64,000 nucleotides of DNA, from positions 1,723,735 to 1,787,734 of the forward strand of contig NZ_RBIQ01000007.1 of assembly GCF_003634105.1 (NCBI RefSeq), given 5' to 3'. The notes beneath the pieces are model-generated. The model did no database searches. It saw only the letters and a list, made by a program, of their open reading frames with translations, and was not told the origin of the DNA. A program made the translations under genes and the position numbers. Positions 35,596-43,308 of the stretch are shown piece after piece; within the stretch, counting starts at the first letter, position 1, and every line of letters begins with the position of its first letter. This DNA comes from Maribacter vaceletii (GTDB lineage: Bacteria; Bacteroidota; Bacteroidia; Flavobacteriales; Flavobacteriaceae).

Positions 35596-36234
35596 TTAAT
35601 TTAAGTATTGTGTTAATCCAGCACCTCCTTTAGCTTCTGACAATCTTTTGGTTCTATATTTTTTAGGATGAGATTGTATATATTCTACAAATGGTTTTGA
35701 ACCTGTAAAATTTATGTTGTCAGTATAAATGTATGCTCCCTTTTTTAATTTAGGTTCTAATATTTTTATAAGTGGAAGGTATAAGTCATTCCAGCCATCT
35801 AGCAATAAAAAGTCTATATTATTAGGTACATTTAACAATGTGTTCATTGCATCACCTATTCTTAAATCTATCAAATGACCAACATCTGCATCTTTAAAAT
35901 TCTGATGGGCAATATTGGCTTTGGATTCTAATAATTCTGTTGTAATAACATGTCCATTGTTTTCTTTTGCAGCTGCTGCTAAATAAATAGTAGAAATTCC
36001 AAAAGATGTGCCAAATTCTATAATATTCTTTGCTTCTTCACGTATAAGTAAATCATAGATATATTCTCCTTGTTCCTTTGTTATTGCTATATAAGCATCT
36101 TCCATGTCACTTGGTCTTAGCTCTCTAAAAATCCCTTTTATGGCTCCTTTCATAATTGTTAGTTTTTCTGAAGAGGATTCTTTATGAAGTTTGTTAAGTG
36201 TTATTGTAGTTTTTTTATTGCTAATTGTATTCAT
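35596..36234 (-). CDS. O-methyltransferase-like class I SAM enzyme
   Basis: 212 residues. SAM-binding motif IIEFGTSFGISTIYLAAAAK, acidic residue in HVITTELLESK, and the DFLLLDGWNDLYLP block match the O-methyltransferase (COG4122-type) family. The expected metal-ligand Asp is present in LLLDGW, so a catechol-type acceptor is possible. It lies just downstream of the AraC gene with its own candidate operator. Confidence 0.85.
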   Translation of the reverse strand: MNTISNKKTTITLNKLHKESSSEKLTIMKGAIKGIFRELRPSDMEDAYIAITKEQGEYIYDLLIREEAKNIIEFGTSFGISTIYLAAAAKENNGHVITTELLESKANIAHQNFKDADVGHLIDLRIGDAMNTLLNVPNNIDFLLLDGWNDLYLPLIKILEPKLKKGAYIYTDNINFTGSKPFVEYIQSHPKKYRTKRLSEAKGGAGLTQYLN

Positions 36235-36306
36235 TTTTTTTGTTTTTAATATTTGGAAACAAAATTACAATAGCTTCATATTATCGTTATGATAATAAAA
36301 TGCAAT

Positions 36307-36327
36307 AAAACTGTAAAAAAAGGAAAA
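36307..36327 (-). promoter_or_regulatory. Shared AACTGTAAAAAA-type site B
   Basis: AAAACTGTAAAAAAAGG, about 77 nt upstream of the methyltransferase start: the same core and nearly the same distance as site A at 35574. It directly abuts the 3' end of the AraC gene. Confidence 0.4.
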
Positions 36328-37203
36328 TTATTTATGTGATTTTCTAAATTGATTTGGTGAAAGGGAAGTGTTTTTTTTGAAGTACTTAAAAAAATTAGTT
36401 GGATCATCGAATCCAGATTGATAAGCAATTTCTGTAACAGATAATTCTGTATTTATTAAAAGATGTTTGATTTGTGTGGTTACTATATCATCAATTAAAG
36501 ACTTTGCAGATTTTTTTATAGTAGTCTTTACAATATTGTTTAATGTCTTTGGTGTTATGGACATTTGTTTAGCATAATTCAAAGCTTTTTTGTTTTCAAT
36601 CCATTGTTGTTCAATCAAATTTTGAAACGTTAAAAACTGATTTAAATATTTAGAATTTGTATTGCTATTCTTTTGATTAATTTTTTCACGAAATATTTTT
36701 GATACCAAAACGTGTAACAAACTCCTTTTAATGCTAGAAGAATAGATGTCTTTTTCGAATTGATTTTCTGTGTTTAACTGTTTTAAAATAGTTTTAACTT
36801 CTAAATAAGTTACTTTGCTTAATTGAATTTTTGGAGATTCTAATAGTTCATTAAATAATTGCATTGACTTTAAACCATCTAGCTTTCCAATATGTTTAAT
36901 GATAAAGTCTTCAGTAAAAATCAATAACTCTCCACTTGTGTTACTACTCTTGGTAAATTTATGAGTAACTCCTTTTCTTAAAGAAAAAACGGTGCCTTCT
37001 TTATATGAATAATCTTTATAATCTATTGTATGTGTTCCTTTTCCTTTTGTAATAATAAAAAGCACATAGAAAGATACTTTGTGATGTTCAGTTTGTTTAT
37101 GGTCGCTTGGAGTTCTCTTAAAAACTTCTTTAAGAGTTACTATGTCAAAAAATGAACTAGATGTTGACGAACCTTCGAACTTTATGGTAGGTGTATCCTT
37201 AAT
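36328..37203 (-). CDS. AraC family regulator with a non-canonical start
   Basis: The C-terminal AraC HTH pair is clear (ALNYAKQMSITPKTLNNIVK; LSVTEIAYQSGFDDPTNFFK; ending SLSPNQFRKSHK), after an N-terminal cupin (GTVFSLRKGVTHKF). The first usual start is a GTG at 37065, inside the cupin, giving 245 residues. The frame stays open upstream for 46 more codons with family-like sequence (FFDIVTLKEVFKRTPSDHKQ) but no ATG, GTG or TTG. I extend it to an ATT at 37203, giving 291 residues, the usual length. It probably regulates the downstream methyltransferase and SnoaL/MoaF transcripts. Confidence 0.7.
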   Translation of the reverse strand: MKDTPTIKFEGSSTSSSFFDIVTLKEVFKRTPSDHKQTEHHKVSFYVLFIITKGKGTHTIDYKDYSYKEGTVFSLRKGVTHKFTKSSNTSGELLIFTEDFIIKHIGKLDGLKSMQLFNELLESPKIQLSKVTYLEVKTILKQLNTENQFEKDIYSSSIKRSLLHVLVSKIFREKINQKNSNTNSKYLNQFLTFQNLIEQQWIENKKALNYAKQMSITPKTLNNIVKTTIKKSAKSLIDDIVTTQIKHLLINTELSVTEIAYQSGFDDPTNFFKYFKKNTSLSPNQFRKSHK

Positions 37204-37227
37204 AGAAGTTTATTGTTAGGTTATTCT

Positions 37228-37254
37228 GCATGTTTGCTAACTCGTTATAAGTGG
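37228..37254. repeat. Half attC-like site at the right end of the array
   Basis: On the minus strand CCACTTATAACGAG/TTAGCAAACATGC: an integron-type GTTAGC core followed by an arm that pairs with GCACGTTAGTTAAC of site 6 at 12 of 14 positions, counting one G-T pair. No opposite arm is found to its right. It may mark the start of the AraC-to-MoaF unit (about 32601-37240). Confidence 0.4.
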
Positions 37255-37353
37255 AACTTTTGTCCTGTTATCCCAATTTTTTTAATAAAAATAACCTAAA
37301 TAATAAACCCTTAATTTTTTCGGCGTTTATATTTATTAACATAAAAATAAAAA

Positions 37354-37379
37354 AAGCCGCATTTTTACAAATACGACTT
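37354..37379 (-). terminator. Terminator of the Spy-like gene
   Basis: Inverted repeat AAGCCGCATTT / AAATACGACTT with a TTAC loop; the two mismatches become G-U pairs in minus-strand RNA, which then runs into a T tract. It lies 35 nt after the stop. Confidence 0.7.
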
Positions 37380-37413
37380 AACAATCAACAATAAAAAACG
37401 TAATTAAAAACTT

Positions 37414-37887
37414 TTACTTTTCTTCATTTTTAGGTCCTTTTCTTTTTTTAGCATGTTTTTTATGCTTTTTCATTCTTTTAGACCTATGTGCTTGCATTTT
37501 TTCCCACTTAGTATATTGCTCTTCAGAAAGTATTTGTTTCATCTTAGCCTTTTGTGCAATTTTATGGTCTAGTATAGCATTTTGCATGGCAAAACGTTCG
37601 TCTTTTGTAGGTCTCTCTGCATCTTTATCCTTACGTTGGGCTTTGCGTTCTTCCATTTTTTCTTTTCGCTCTTTAGCATTTTCTAGAGCTAAAGCTTTTA
37701 CTTTACTTTGCTGTGCAGAGGTAAGGTCTAGCGCTAAAGTCATTTTTTTAGTATGCAAAGTTGCAATTTGTTCAGGAGTAAAGTCATGCATTGTTTTATG
37801 ATGCTCTTTTCCTTTTTTTTCTTCTGGTCTTTGTGCAAAGGCAGTAATACCAACTAAAACTAACAGTGTTATAAATATCTTTTTCAT
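37414..37887 (-). CDS. Spy/CpxP-like periplasmic protein (DUF4890-like)
   Basis: 157 residues. Signal peptide (IFITLLVLVGITAFAQ), then a highly charged all-helical body with two LTxxQ-like repeats (FTPEQIATLHTKKMTLAL, LTSAQQSKVKAL and LSEEQYTKWEKM) and a Lys/Arg-rich tail. This is the composition of Spy-type ATP-independent chaperones in Bacteroidota. Its function in folding stress or metal binding is inferred from the family. Single gene. Confidence 0.8.
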   Translation of the reverse strand: MKKIFITLLVLVGITAFAQRPEEKKGKEHHKTMHDFTPEQIATLHTKKMTLALDLTSAQQSKVKALALENAKERKEKMEERKAQRKDKDAERPTKDERFAMQNAILDHKIAQKAKMKQILSEEQYTKWEKMQAHRSKRMKKHKKHAKKRKGPKNEEK

Positions 37888-37990
37888 GTTTTTATTTTTT
37901 TAAAGATTATACTCCTAAGACCGTTATTTTGTAAAAAGGTTTAATAGTAGTTACTACTTTAGGAATTTTTTAACAGCTATAGTATAAAAC

Positions 37991-38023
37991 AAAAAAGGCA
38001 CAGAGTTGTCTCTGCGCCTTTTT
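37991..38023 (-). terminator. Terminator of small membrane peptide 1
   Basis: AAAAAGGC-A-CAGAG / CTCTG-C-GCCTTTTT hairpin with one mismatch, 21 nt after the stop at 38044; symmetrical A/T tails. Confidence 0.8.
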
Positions 38024-38043
38024 AAGTAGGTTAATATTGGGGG

Positions 38044-38223
38044 TTATTTTATTTCTTGTATTTCTATTGCAGTGGTAGAAACGGTATTGCTTGTATTGGT
38101 TTGTATTAGCTCTGCAGTTTCTGTATACGTTTTGTTTTCTGTTTGTGAGTCAGTAATATGGTATGTAAATGCTATTGCTACAAATGCTACTAAATACGCT
38201 AAACTTTTTACTTTATATGTCAT
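38044..38223 (-). CDS. Small single-TM peptide, paralogue 1
   Basis: 59 residues from the ATG at 38223 (MTYKVKSLAYLVAFVAIAFT). One transmembrane helix (about residues 6-22, SLAYLVAFVAIAFTYHI) then an acidic Thr/Glu-rich tail. It shares MTYKxKS, YxITDS and the acidic tail with the gene at 38522, so the two are paralogues. Family not recognised. Each has its own strong terminator. Confidence 0.6.
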   Translation of the reverse strand: MTYKVKSLAYLVAFVAIAFTYHITDSQTENKTYTETAELIQTNTSNTVSTTAIEIQEIK

Positions 38224-38460
38224 GATTCGGGGTTTTTTAATTTCTTCTCCAAAGGTAGGTTGCATCATAGTACTAAAAAGGGCATTGTTGCCAAATGCGA
38301 TTATTTAGATGTGAAAAGTCCTAAAAGTGTGGTAAAAGCGTTTTTTTAATCGGAGAATTTTGCAGTTCATCTATTACCATATGTAATATGCATTTCATCG
38401 ATGTTTTTTGCCTGCTTACTATTTCATAATATTTGCACCTATATATTAAGGTATAGGTAT

Positions 38461-38508
38461 TTTATAAAGAAAGGGCACAACATACATGCTGTGCCCTTTC
38501 TTTATAAA
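38461..38508 (-). terminator. Strong terminator of small membrane peptide 2
   Basis: Perfect 19-bp arms (38461-38479 and 38490-38508) with the core AAAGGGCACA/TGTGCCCTTT and a 10-nt loop, 13 nt after the stop at 38522. Confidence 0.88.
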
Positions 38509-38521
38509 AATAAGTTTAGTA

Positions 38522-38707
38522 CTATTCTTTATCTTCTAAATTTATTTCTGCAGTGGTTGTAATAGTATCTGTAGATTCTAAGATTACTTTCTCTTTTGAA
38601 ACATAAATCTCTTTTTCTGTTTCTGATGAAGAATCTGTTATATAGTATACAAGTGCTGTAGCAATAAATACGCTAAAATAAATGAAACTCTTTGTTTTAT
38701 ACGTCAT
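38522..38707 (-). CDS. Small single-TM peptide, paralogue 2
   Basis: 61 residues from the ATG at 38707 (MTYKTKSFIYFSVFIATALV). One helix (FIYFSVFIATALVYYI) and an acidic tail (ESTDTITTTAEINLEDKE). Same layout as the peptide at 38044, 298 nt away, pointing to a tandem duplication. Function unknown. Confidence 0.6.
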   Translation of the reverse strand: MTYKTKSFIYFSVFIATALVYYITDSSSETEKEIYVSKEKVILESTDTITTTAEINLEDKE

Positions 38708-39258
38708 GACTTGGGGGCTTTTATTTTCTTCTACATACAAAGCGTTTTGTTGTTAACTACTTCTTTTGCATTGTAAAAGAATATTACAATGTGGTAATAA
38801 CGGCTTTTAGAATAGCACTAGTATACCGTTTATCGAAAGCTTATTTTTTTTCGATTAAGTGTAACACTTACTATTATGTTGCGTCTTATATATAAAGAGT
38901 TGTCATTTTTAAATTCTTTGAATTAGCTAAGTGTAAAGCCCAAAGTTTTCTTTGGGCTTTGCCTTTGGTGTTTCTATGTAGTTTAAAGCCTTAAATTATC
39001 GATGAAAGGCTGCTATACTAACCGTTATGAAAAAATTAACACAAAAAAAGCACATTTTTTTGTCGTAAAAATTACCTGCAAATACTGCGTAAGTGATAAG
39101 TTTATAAACGGCAAATTATCATATTCATAATTTTACTAGAAAGGTATTGCTAAAGTACTTTTTTAGCCCTCTACATAGCAATGTTAAGAAAACATTAAAC
39201 GCAATAATAACTCTAAAATGTGGTTTTACCTTTGCATAGAATTTTAACCTATAAAGTT
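38708..39258. other. 550-nt intergenic region with an orphan terminator
   Basis: No convincing reading frame. It contains an isolated hairpin terminator (38935-38960) that matches no flanking gene, and near the right end a -7-like TACCTTTG (39227-39234) for the gene at 39259. The 230 nt upstream of the orphan hairpin are open to a small RNA, but no promoter stands out. Confidence 0.5.
38935..38960. terminator. Orphan hairpin terminator
   Basis: Perfect 11-bp arms AAAGCCCAAAG / CTTTGGGCTTT with a TTTT loop. The nearest genes on both sides end elsewhere or point away, so the transcript it ends is unknown. Confidence 0.7.
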
Positions 39259-39663
39259 ATGAGTTACAAAAGATTAAGTTTATCAGTTGCCTTAGGATTG
39301 GCAGTATGTCAAGGAGTTTTTGCAAACAATACTCCTAAGAACGTAGAAGATTTTGATATTAATACAATTGAATATATAGAAGAAGAGGTAGAAATAGATT
39401 TAGGATTTAATACAGCAGACTATTTACCAGAAAGCTTTGATCCAAATACTTTTTATTTTAATGTAAATAGTGTGATTTATGTAGAGGATTCTTTAATAGA
39501 AGAAGAAGATTTTACAAAGTACTTACCTTCTGGTTTTGATGCTTATAGTTATGCTAAAGATGTACAAAGTATTAATTACATAGATACTAATGATACTATT
39601 AAAGTAGAATTAGATACAAATATATTTTTACCGGCGAACTTTAATGCATTTGCGGTAAACTAA
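39259..39663 (+). CDS. Small secreted repeat protein, unknown
   Basis: 134 residues from the ATG at 39259 (MSYKRLSLSVALGLAVCQ), giving a signal peptide cut near VFA-NN. The mature part is acidic and has three repeats built on a (Y/F)LPxxF motif: ADYLPESFDPNTFYFNVNS, TKYLPSGFDAYSYAKDVQS, and NIFLPANFNAF, each with V/I-x-Y-I/V nearby. No family recognised. It has its own -7-like element and terminator. Confidence 0.6.
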   Translation: MSYKRLSLSVALGLAVCQGVFANNTPKNVEDFDINTIEYIEEEVEIDLGFNTADYLPESFDPNTFYFNVNSVIYVEDSLIEEEDFTKYLPSGFDAYSYAKDVQSINYIDTNDTIKVELDTNIFLPANFNAFAVN

Positions 39664-39700
39664 AAATTAAGTTAGTTATTTTTTGAGTTAGTTAGTTTAG

Positions 39701-39726
39701 AACCCCTGTGGAGACAGGGGTTTTCT
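39701..39726 (+). terminator. Terminator between 39259 gene and the SLC13 carrier
   Basis: AACCCCTGT-GGAG-ACAGGGGTT (9-bp stem) followed by TTC/TT, in the gap between two convergent genes. Confidence 0.85.
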
Positions 39727-39729
39727 TAT

Positions 39730-41160
39730 TTAAAATAATAAGGGTAATATAAACTGAAATAGTAAAATTAATAATGCTACAGCAATAAGGTTTAGTATAA
39801 CACCAACACGAGCCATTTGATGCACTTTTATATAGCCACTTGCAAATACTATTGCATTTGGTGGTGTAGCCATAGGCAACATAAAGGCACAACTACTAGC
39901 TATAGTTACAGGAATTAAAAGATATAGAATAGGTATTTCTAAACCAATAGCAATACCTGCTACTACGGGCGCTAAAAGTGCTACAAGAGCTACATTACTC
40001 ATAAGCTCCGTCATAAATAGCATTAAAAAAATAAGTAGTGCAGCAGTTACAAAAATACTTATATTACTTGCAGCTATAGTATTGGCAACCAAATCTACAA
40101 TACCGCTAACAGACATTCCTTTTGCTAGTGCCAAGCCACCACCAAAGAGTATTAAAATACCCCAAGCTAATTTACTAGTGTCTTGCCATTTAATAATATA
40201 GTCTTCTTTTTTTAAATTATAAGGAATTGTAAATAGAGCTATTGCAGCCATAATACTTATCATAGTATCGGATAGGCCTAATTCTGGAAAAATACTATTT
40301 ATAAGTGTACGGAATATCCAAAGGAATACGGTTACACCAAAAATTACCAAAACCATTTTTTCTTTTCCGCTAGTTGGTCCTAACTTTATTAATTCCTCTT
40401 CAATAACACCTTTAGAGGCATTAAACTTTAAATTTTTATTAGGGAACATCCATTTAACTAAAACAAGGTAACTTATAGTAATCATTGTAAAAGAAAAAGG
40501 AACTCCAATGACCATCCATTTTAAGAATGAAATTTCAATATTATATTCGCTTTCTAATAGCCCTATCATAACAGAATTTGGAGGTGTTCCAATTACTGTT
40601 GCTATGCCACCAGCATTTGCAGAGAAGGCTATTCCTAACATTACGCTTAAGGCAAAGTTCTGGTCTTCTTTAGTAAAACCATCCGCATCATTTATTAATA
40701 ATTTTATTACAGATATGGCTATGGGTAACATAACTACTGTACTTGCCGTATTGCTAATCCACATACTCAAAGTTGCGGTTGCAATCATAAACCCTAAAAC
40801 AACTTTATTAGGTGTAGTACCAGTTATTTTTATAATGTTTAGCGCAATTCTTTTATGTAGGTTAACTTTTTCTAGCGCTAGCGCCATTACAAAACCGCCA
40901 AAAAATAAGAATACAATTGGGCTACCATAATTTGCACCAACATCTGCAATAGGCATTATTTTTAAGAGAGGGAATAAAAATAATGGTAATAGCGCAGTAA
41001 CAGAAATAGAAACTACTTCGGTAATCCACCAAATAACCATCCAAAGTGCTACAGCTAAAACCGCATCTCCTTTATCAGAGATTACATAAAAAGGTAAATT
41101 AATACCAATAAAAAATAATATAGGTCCTAGAAAAAGGCCTATTTTTTTACTAAGGCTCAT
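39730..41160 (-). CDS. SLC13/DASS family anion:sodium symporter
   Basis: 476 residues, about 12 hydrophobic segments. The DASS signatures are present: internal SNTAST-like WISNTASTVVMLPIA and the C-terminal ASSCAFMLPMATPPNAIVFA. Transports dicarboxylates, sulfate or a related anion with sodium; the substrate cannot be assigned. It is 96 nt downstream of lysS on the same strand but separated by a terminator. Confidence 0.9.
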   Translation of the reverse strand: MSLSKKIGLFLGPILFFIGINLPFYVISDKGDAVLAVALWMVIWWITEVVSISVTALLPLFLFPLLKIMPIADVGANYGSPIVFLFFGGFVMALALEKVNLHKRIALNIIKITGTTPNKVVLGFMIATATLSMWISNTASTVVMLPIAISVIKLLINDADGFTKEDQNFALSVMLGIAFSANAGGIATVIGTPPNSVMIGLLESEYNIEISFLKWMVIGVPFSFTMITISYLVLVKWMFPNKNLKFNASKGVIEEELIKLGPTSGKEKMVLVIFGVTVFLWIFRTLINSIFPELGLSDTMISIMAAIALFTIPYNLKKEDYIIKWQDTSKLAWGILILFGGGLALAKGMSVSGIVDLVANTIAASNISIFVTAALLIFLMLFMTELMSNVALVALLAPVVAGIAIGLEIPILYLLIPVTIASSCAFMLPMATPPNAIVFASGYIKVHQMARVGVILNLIAVALLILLFQFILPLLF

Positions 41161-41207
41161 TTGGTTGGTTTATTGCCTCTAAGCTATGATTTTTGTTGGA
41201 TAAAAAA

Positions 41208-41231
41208 AAGGAGCCCTATTTTGGACTCCTT
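41208..41231 (-). terminator. Terminator of lysS
   Basis: AAGGAG-C-CC / GG-A-CTCCTT stem (one mismatch) with a TATTTT loop and a T tract on the minus strand, 25 nt after the lysS stop. Confidence 0.85.
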
Positions 41232-41255
41232 AATCTATGTAAATGTGTTTTTATT

Positions 41256-42947
41256 TTACTCTTGCAATTGGCAAAGTAGTGTATCTCCTTCTTTTGCAAC
41301 TTTAACTAAACCATTTTTGGTAAGTCCTTTAATACCTTTGTCCCAAGCTTTATTACTTAGATTTGCCGCAGATTTTAAATCTGCTAAAGGCATTTGTTTT
41401 GTCTTTTTAAGAATCTCGAAAATTACTTTTTCATTATCACTTAACTCCACCGCTTTTTTCTCTGGTCGCATTTGCGGGAAGAATAATACTTCTTGTATAG
41501 AAGAATTATTAGTCATTAACATTACCAAACGGTCTATTCCAATACCAATACCAGAAGTAGGAGGCATACCGTATTCTAAAGCACGCAAGAAGTCTTGGTC
41601 TATAAACATAGCTTCATCATCTCCTTTTTCAGAAAGCTTAAGTTGCTCTTCAAAACGCTCGCGTTGGTCTATTGGGTCATTAAGTTCCGAGTAGCAATTT
41701 GCTAGTTCTTTACCATTTACCATAAGCTCAAAACGCTCTGTTAATGCAGGATTATCTCTGTGCTCTTTGGTTAACGGACTCATTTCTTTTGGATAGTCTG
41801 TAATAAAAGTAGGTTGTATGTAATGGTGCTCACATTTTTCACCAAAAATCTCATCAATTAATTTTCCAACACCCATAGAATCATCCACCTCTAGACCTAA
41901 TTTTTTAGCAACTTCTAACAGTTGTTTTTGGTCCATACCAGCAACATCAAAACCAGTATGTGTTTTTATACCTTCTAAAATTGGCACTCTAGCATATGGT
42001 GCTTTAAATTCTATTTCATTTTCCCCAACAGTAACTTTACTAGTTCCGTTAGAATCTATAGCTATTTTTTCTAATAATTCTTCTGTGGTATCCATCATCC
42101 AGTGGTAATCTTTGTATGCTACATACAATTCCATTACCGTAAATTCTGGGTTGTGGGTACGATCCATTCCTTCGTTTCTAAAATCTTTAGAGAACTCATA
42201 TACCCCATCAAAACCACCAACAATAAGTCTTTTTAAATACAATTCATTGGCAATTCTTAAATATAAAGGAATATTTAAAGCGTTATGGTGTGTTAAAAAC
42301 GGACGTGCAGATGCACCACCTGGAATAGGTTGTAATATTGGTGTTTCTACTTCTAAATAACCACGGTCGTTATAAAATTGACGAATGGTATTTGTTATTT
42401 TAGTACGCTTAACAAACGTTTCTTTTACAGATGGATTTACAATTAAATCTACATAACGTTGTCTGTAACGTAATTCTGGGTCATTAAACTCATCGTATAT
42501 ATTCCCCTCAGCATCTTTTTTAGGTAGCGGAAGAGGTTTTAAGGTTTTACAAAGAAGTGTGAAATTTTTTACCATTACGGTTTTTTCACCAACCTGAGTG
42601 GTAAAAAGTTCGCCCTCTATACCAATAATATCACCTATATCTAAGAGCTTTTTATAAACCTCGTTATAGTGTGTTTTATCTTCTCCTGTACAAATTTCAT
42701 CTCTATTAAAATAGACTTGTATACGACCTTCGCTATCCTGAAGTTCAGCAAAGGAAGCTTTCCCTTGTATTCTTCTAGACATTAATCTACCAGAAATTAC
42801 AACTTTTTTTCCTTCTTCATAATTTTCCTTACTACTTTTTGAGGTGGCATCTACTGGGTATAATGCCGCTGGGTAAGGGTCTATTCCTAAGTCTCTTAAG
42901 CGAGCTAATTTGTCGCGTCTTATTACTTCTTGTTCCGAAAGTTGCAT
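41256..42947 (-). CDS. lysS: Lysyl-tRNA synthetase, class II, with C-terminal extension
   Basis: 563 residues. OB-fold anticodon domain (VVISGRLMSRRIQGKASFAE), class II motif 2 FRNEGMDRTHNPEFTVMELY, and motif 3 GIGIGIDRLVMLMTN. About 65 residues follow the usual end (FFPQMRPE): VIFEILKKTKQMPLADLKSA, NKAWDKGIKGLTKNGLVKVA. These look like a winged-helix. The core enzyme is secure; the role of the extension is unknown. Confidence 0.97.
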   Translation of the reverse strand: MQLSEQEVIRRDKLARLRDLGIDPYPAALYPVDATSKSSKENYEEGKKVVISGRLMSRRIQGKASFAELQDSEGRIQVYFNRDEICTGEDKTHYNEVYKKLLDIGDIIGIEGELFTTQVGEKTVMVKNFTLLCKTLKPLPLPKKDAEGNIYDEFNDPELRYRQRYVDLIVNPSVKETFVKRTKITNTIRQFYNDRGYLEVETPILQPIPGGASARPFLTHHNALNIPLYLRIANELYLKRLIVGGFDGVYEFSKDFRNEGMDRTHNPEFTVMELYVAYKDYHWMMDTTEELLEKIAIDSNGTSKVTVGENEIEFKAPYARVPILEGIKTHTGFDVAGMDQKQLLEVAKKLGLEVDDSMGVGKLIDEIFGEKCEHHYIQPTFITDYPKEMSPLTKEHRDNPALTERFELMVNGKELANCYSELNDPIDQRERFEEQLKLSEKGDDEAMFIDQDFLRALEYGMPPTSGIGIGIDRLVMLMTNNSSIQEVLFFPQMRPEKKAVELSDNEKVIFEILKKTKQMPLADLKSAANLSNKAWDKGIKGLTKNGLVKVAKEGDTLLCQLQE

Positions 42948-43099
42948 ATCTAAATAATTAAGGCTGCAAATATAGGTAGTCTAGGCTAATCTATCAATTT
43001 TGCAAAACGAGAATGTTGTTATAAAGCAGCCTAGTTTGTAACAAAATGGAAAAATATTCGTCAAATAAGTACATCAATCAAATTAAATCAAAAATAGAA

Positions 43100-43254
43100 T
43101 GAGTTTTTTTCGCGTATTATTAGCCATTATTTTTCCGCCGCTTTCGGTAATAGGAAGAGGATGTGGTTCTTTTTTAATTGTTTTATTACTAACTTTTTGT
43201 GGTTGGGTGCCAGGAGTTATTGCAGCTTTGGTAATTTTAAACAATCCCAACTAA
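43100..43254 (+). pseudogene. Pmp3/YqaE-family peptide gene, frameshifted near its start
   Basis: From 43105 on, one frame reads FFRVLLAIIFPPLSVIGRGC then GSFLIVLLLTFCGWVPG and AALVILNNPN, a typical two-helix Pmp3/YqaE protein. The ATG at 43100 (MS) is in another frame: the T run after ATGAG has 6 T where 7 would join them. As written, translation from the ATG stops after seven codons. Polymerase slippage, a sequencing error or true decay are all possible. Confidence 0.75.
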
Positions 43255-43295
43255 ACATAGAAATTAGTATGTACAATTGTTTCTTACCAGCTTTG

Positions 43296-43303
43296 TATCT
43301 TTG
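43296..43303 (+). promoter_or_regulatory. -7 element TATCTTTG of lipB
   Basis: Perfect TAnnTTTG match; the ATG of lipB follows after 5 nt, so the transcript is likely leaderless or nearly so. ATTG at 43276-43279 is a weak -33 candidate. Confidence 0.55.
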
Positions 43304-43308
43304 TAGTA

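Noticed and set aside
24090..37254. Integron integrase in or near the array
   Set aside because: No tyrosine-recombinase gene is present in the window; it could lie elsewhere in the genome.
41770..41790. GGTTAACGG inside lysS and GGTTAACCC inside the CHAT gene (near 51970)
   Set aside because: They lie within coding sequence and no CATWAAA follows at 15 nt, so they are not counted as members of the promoter set.
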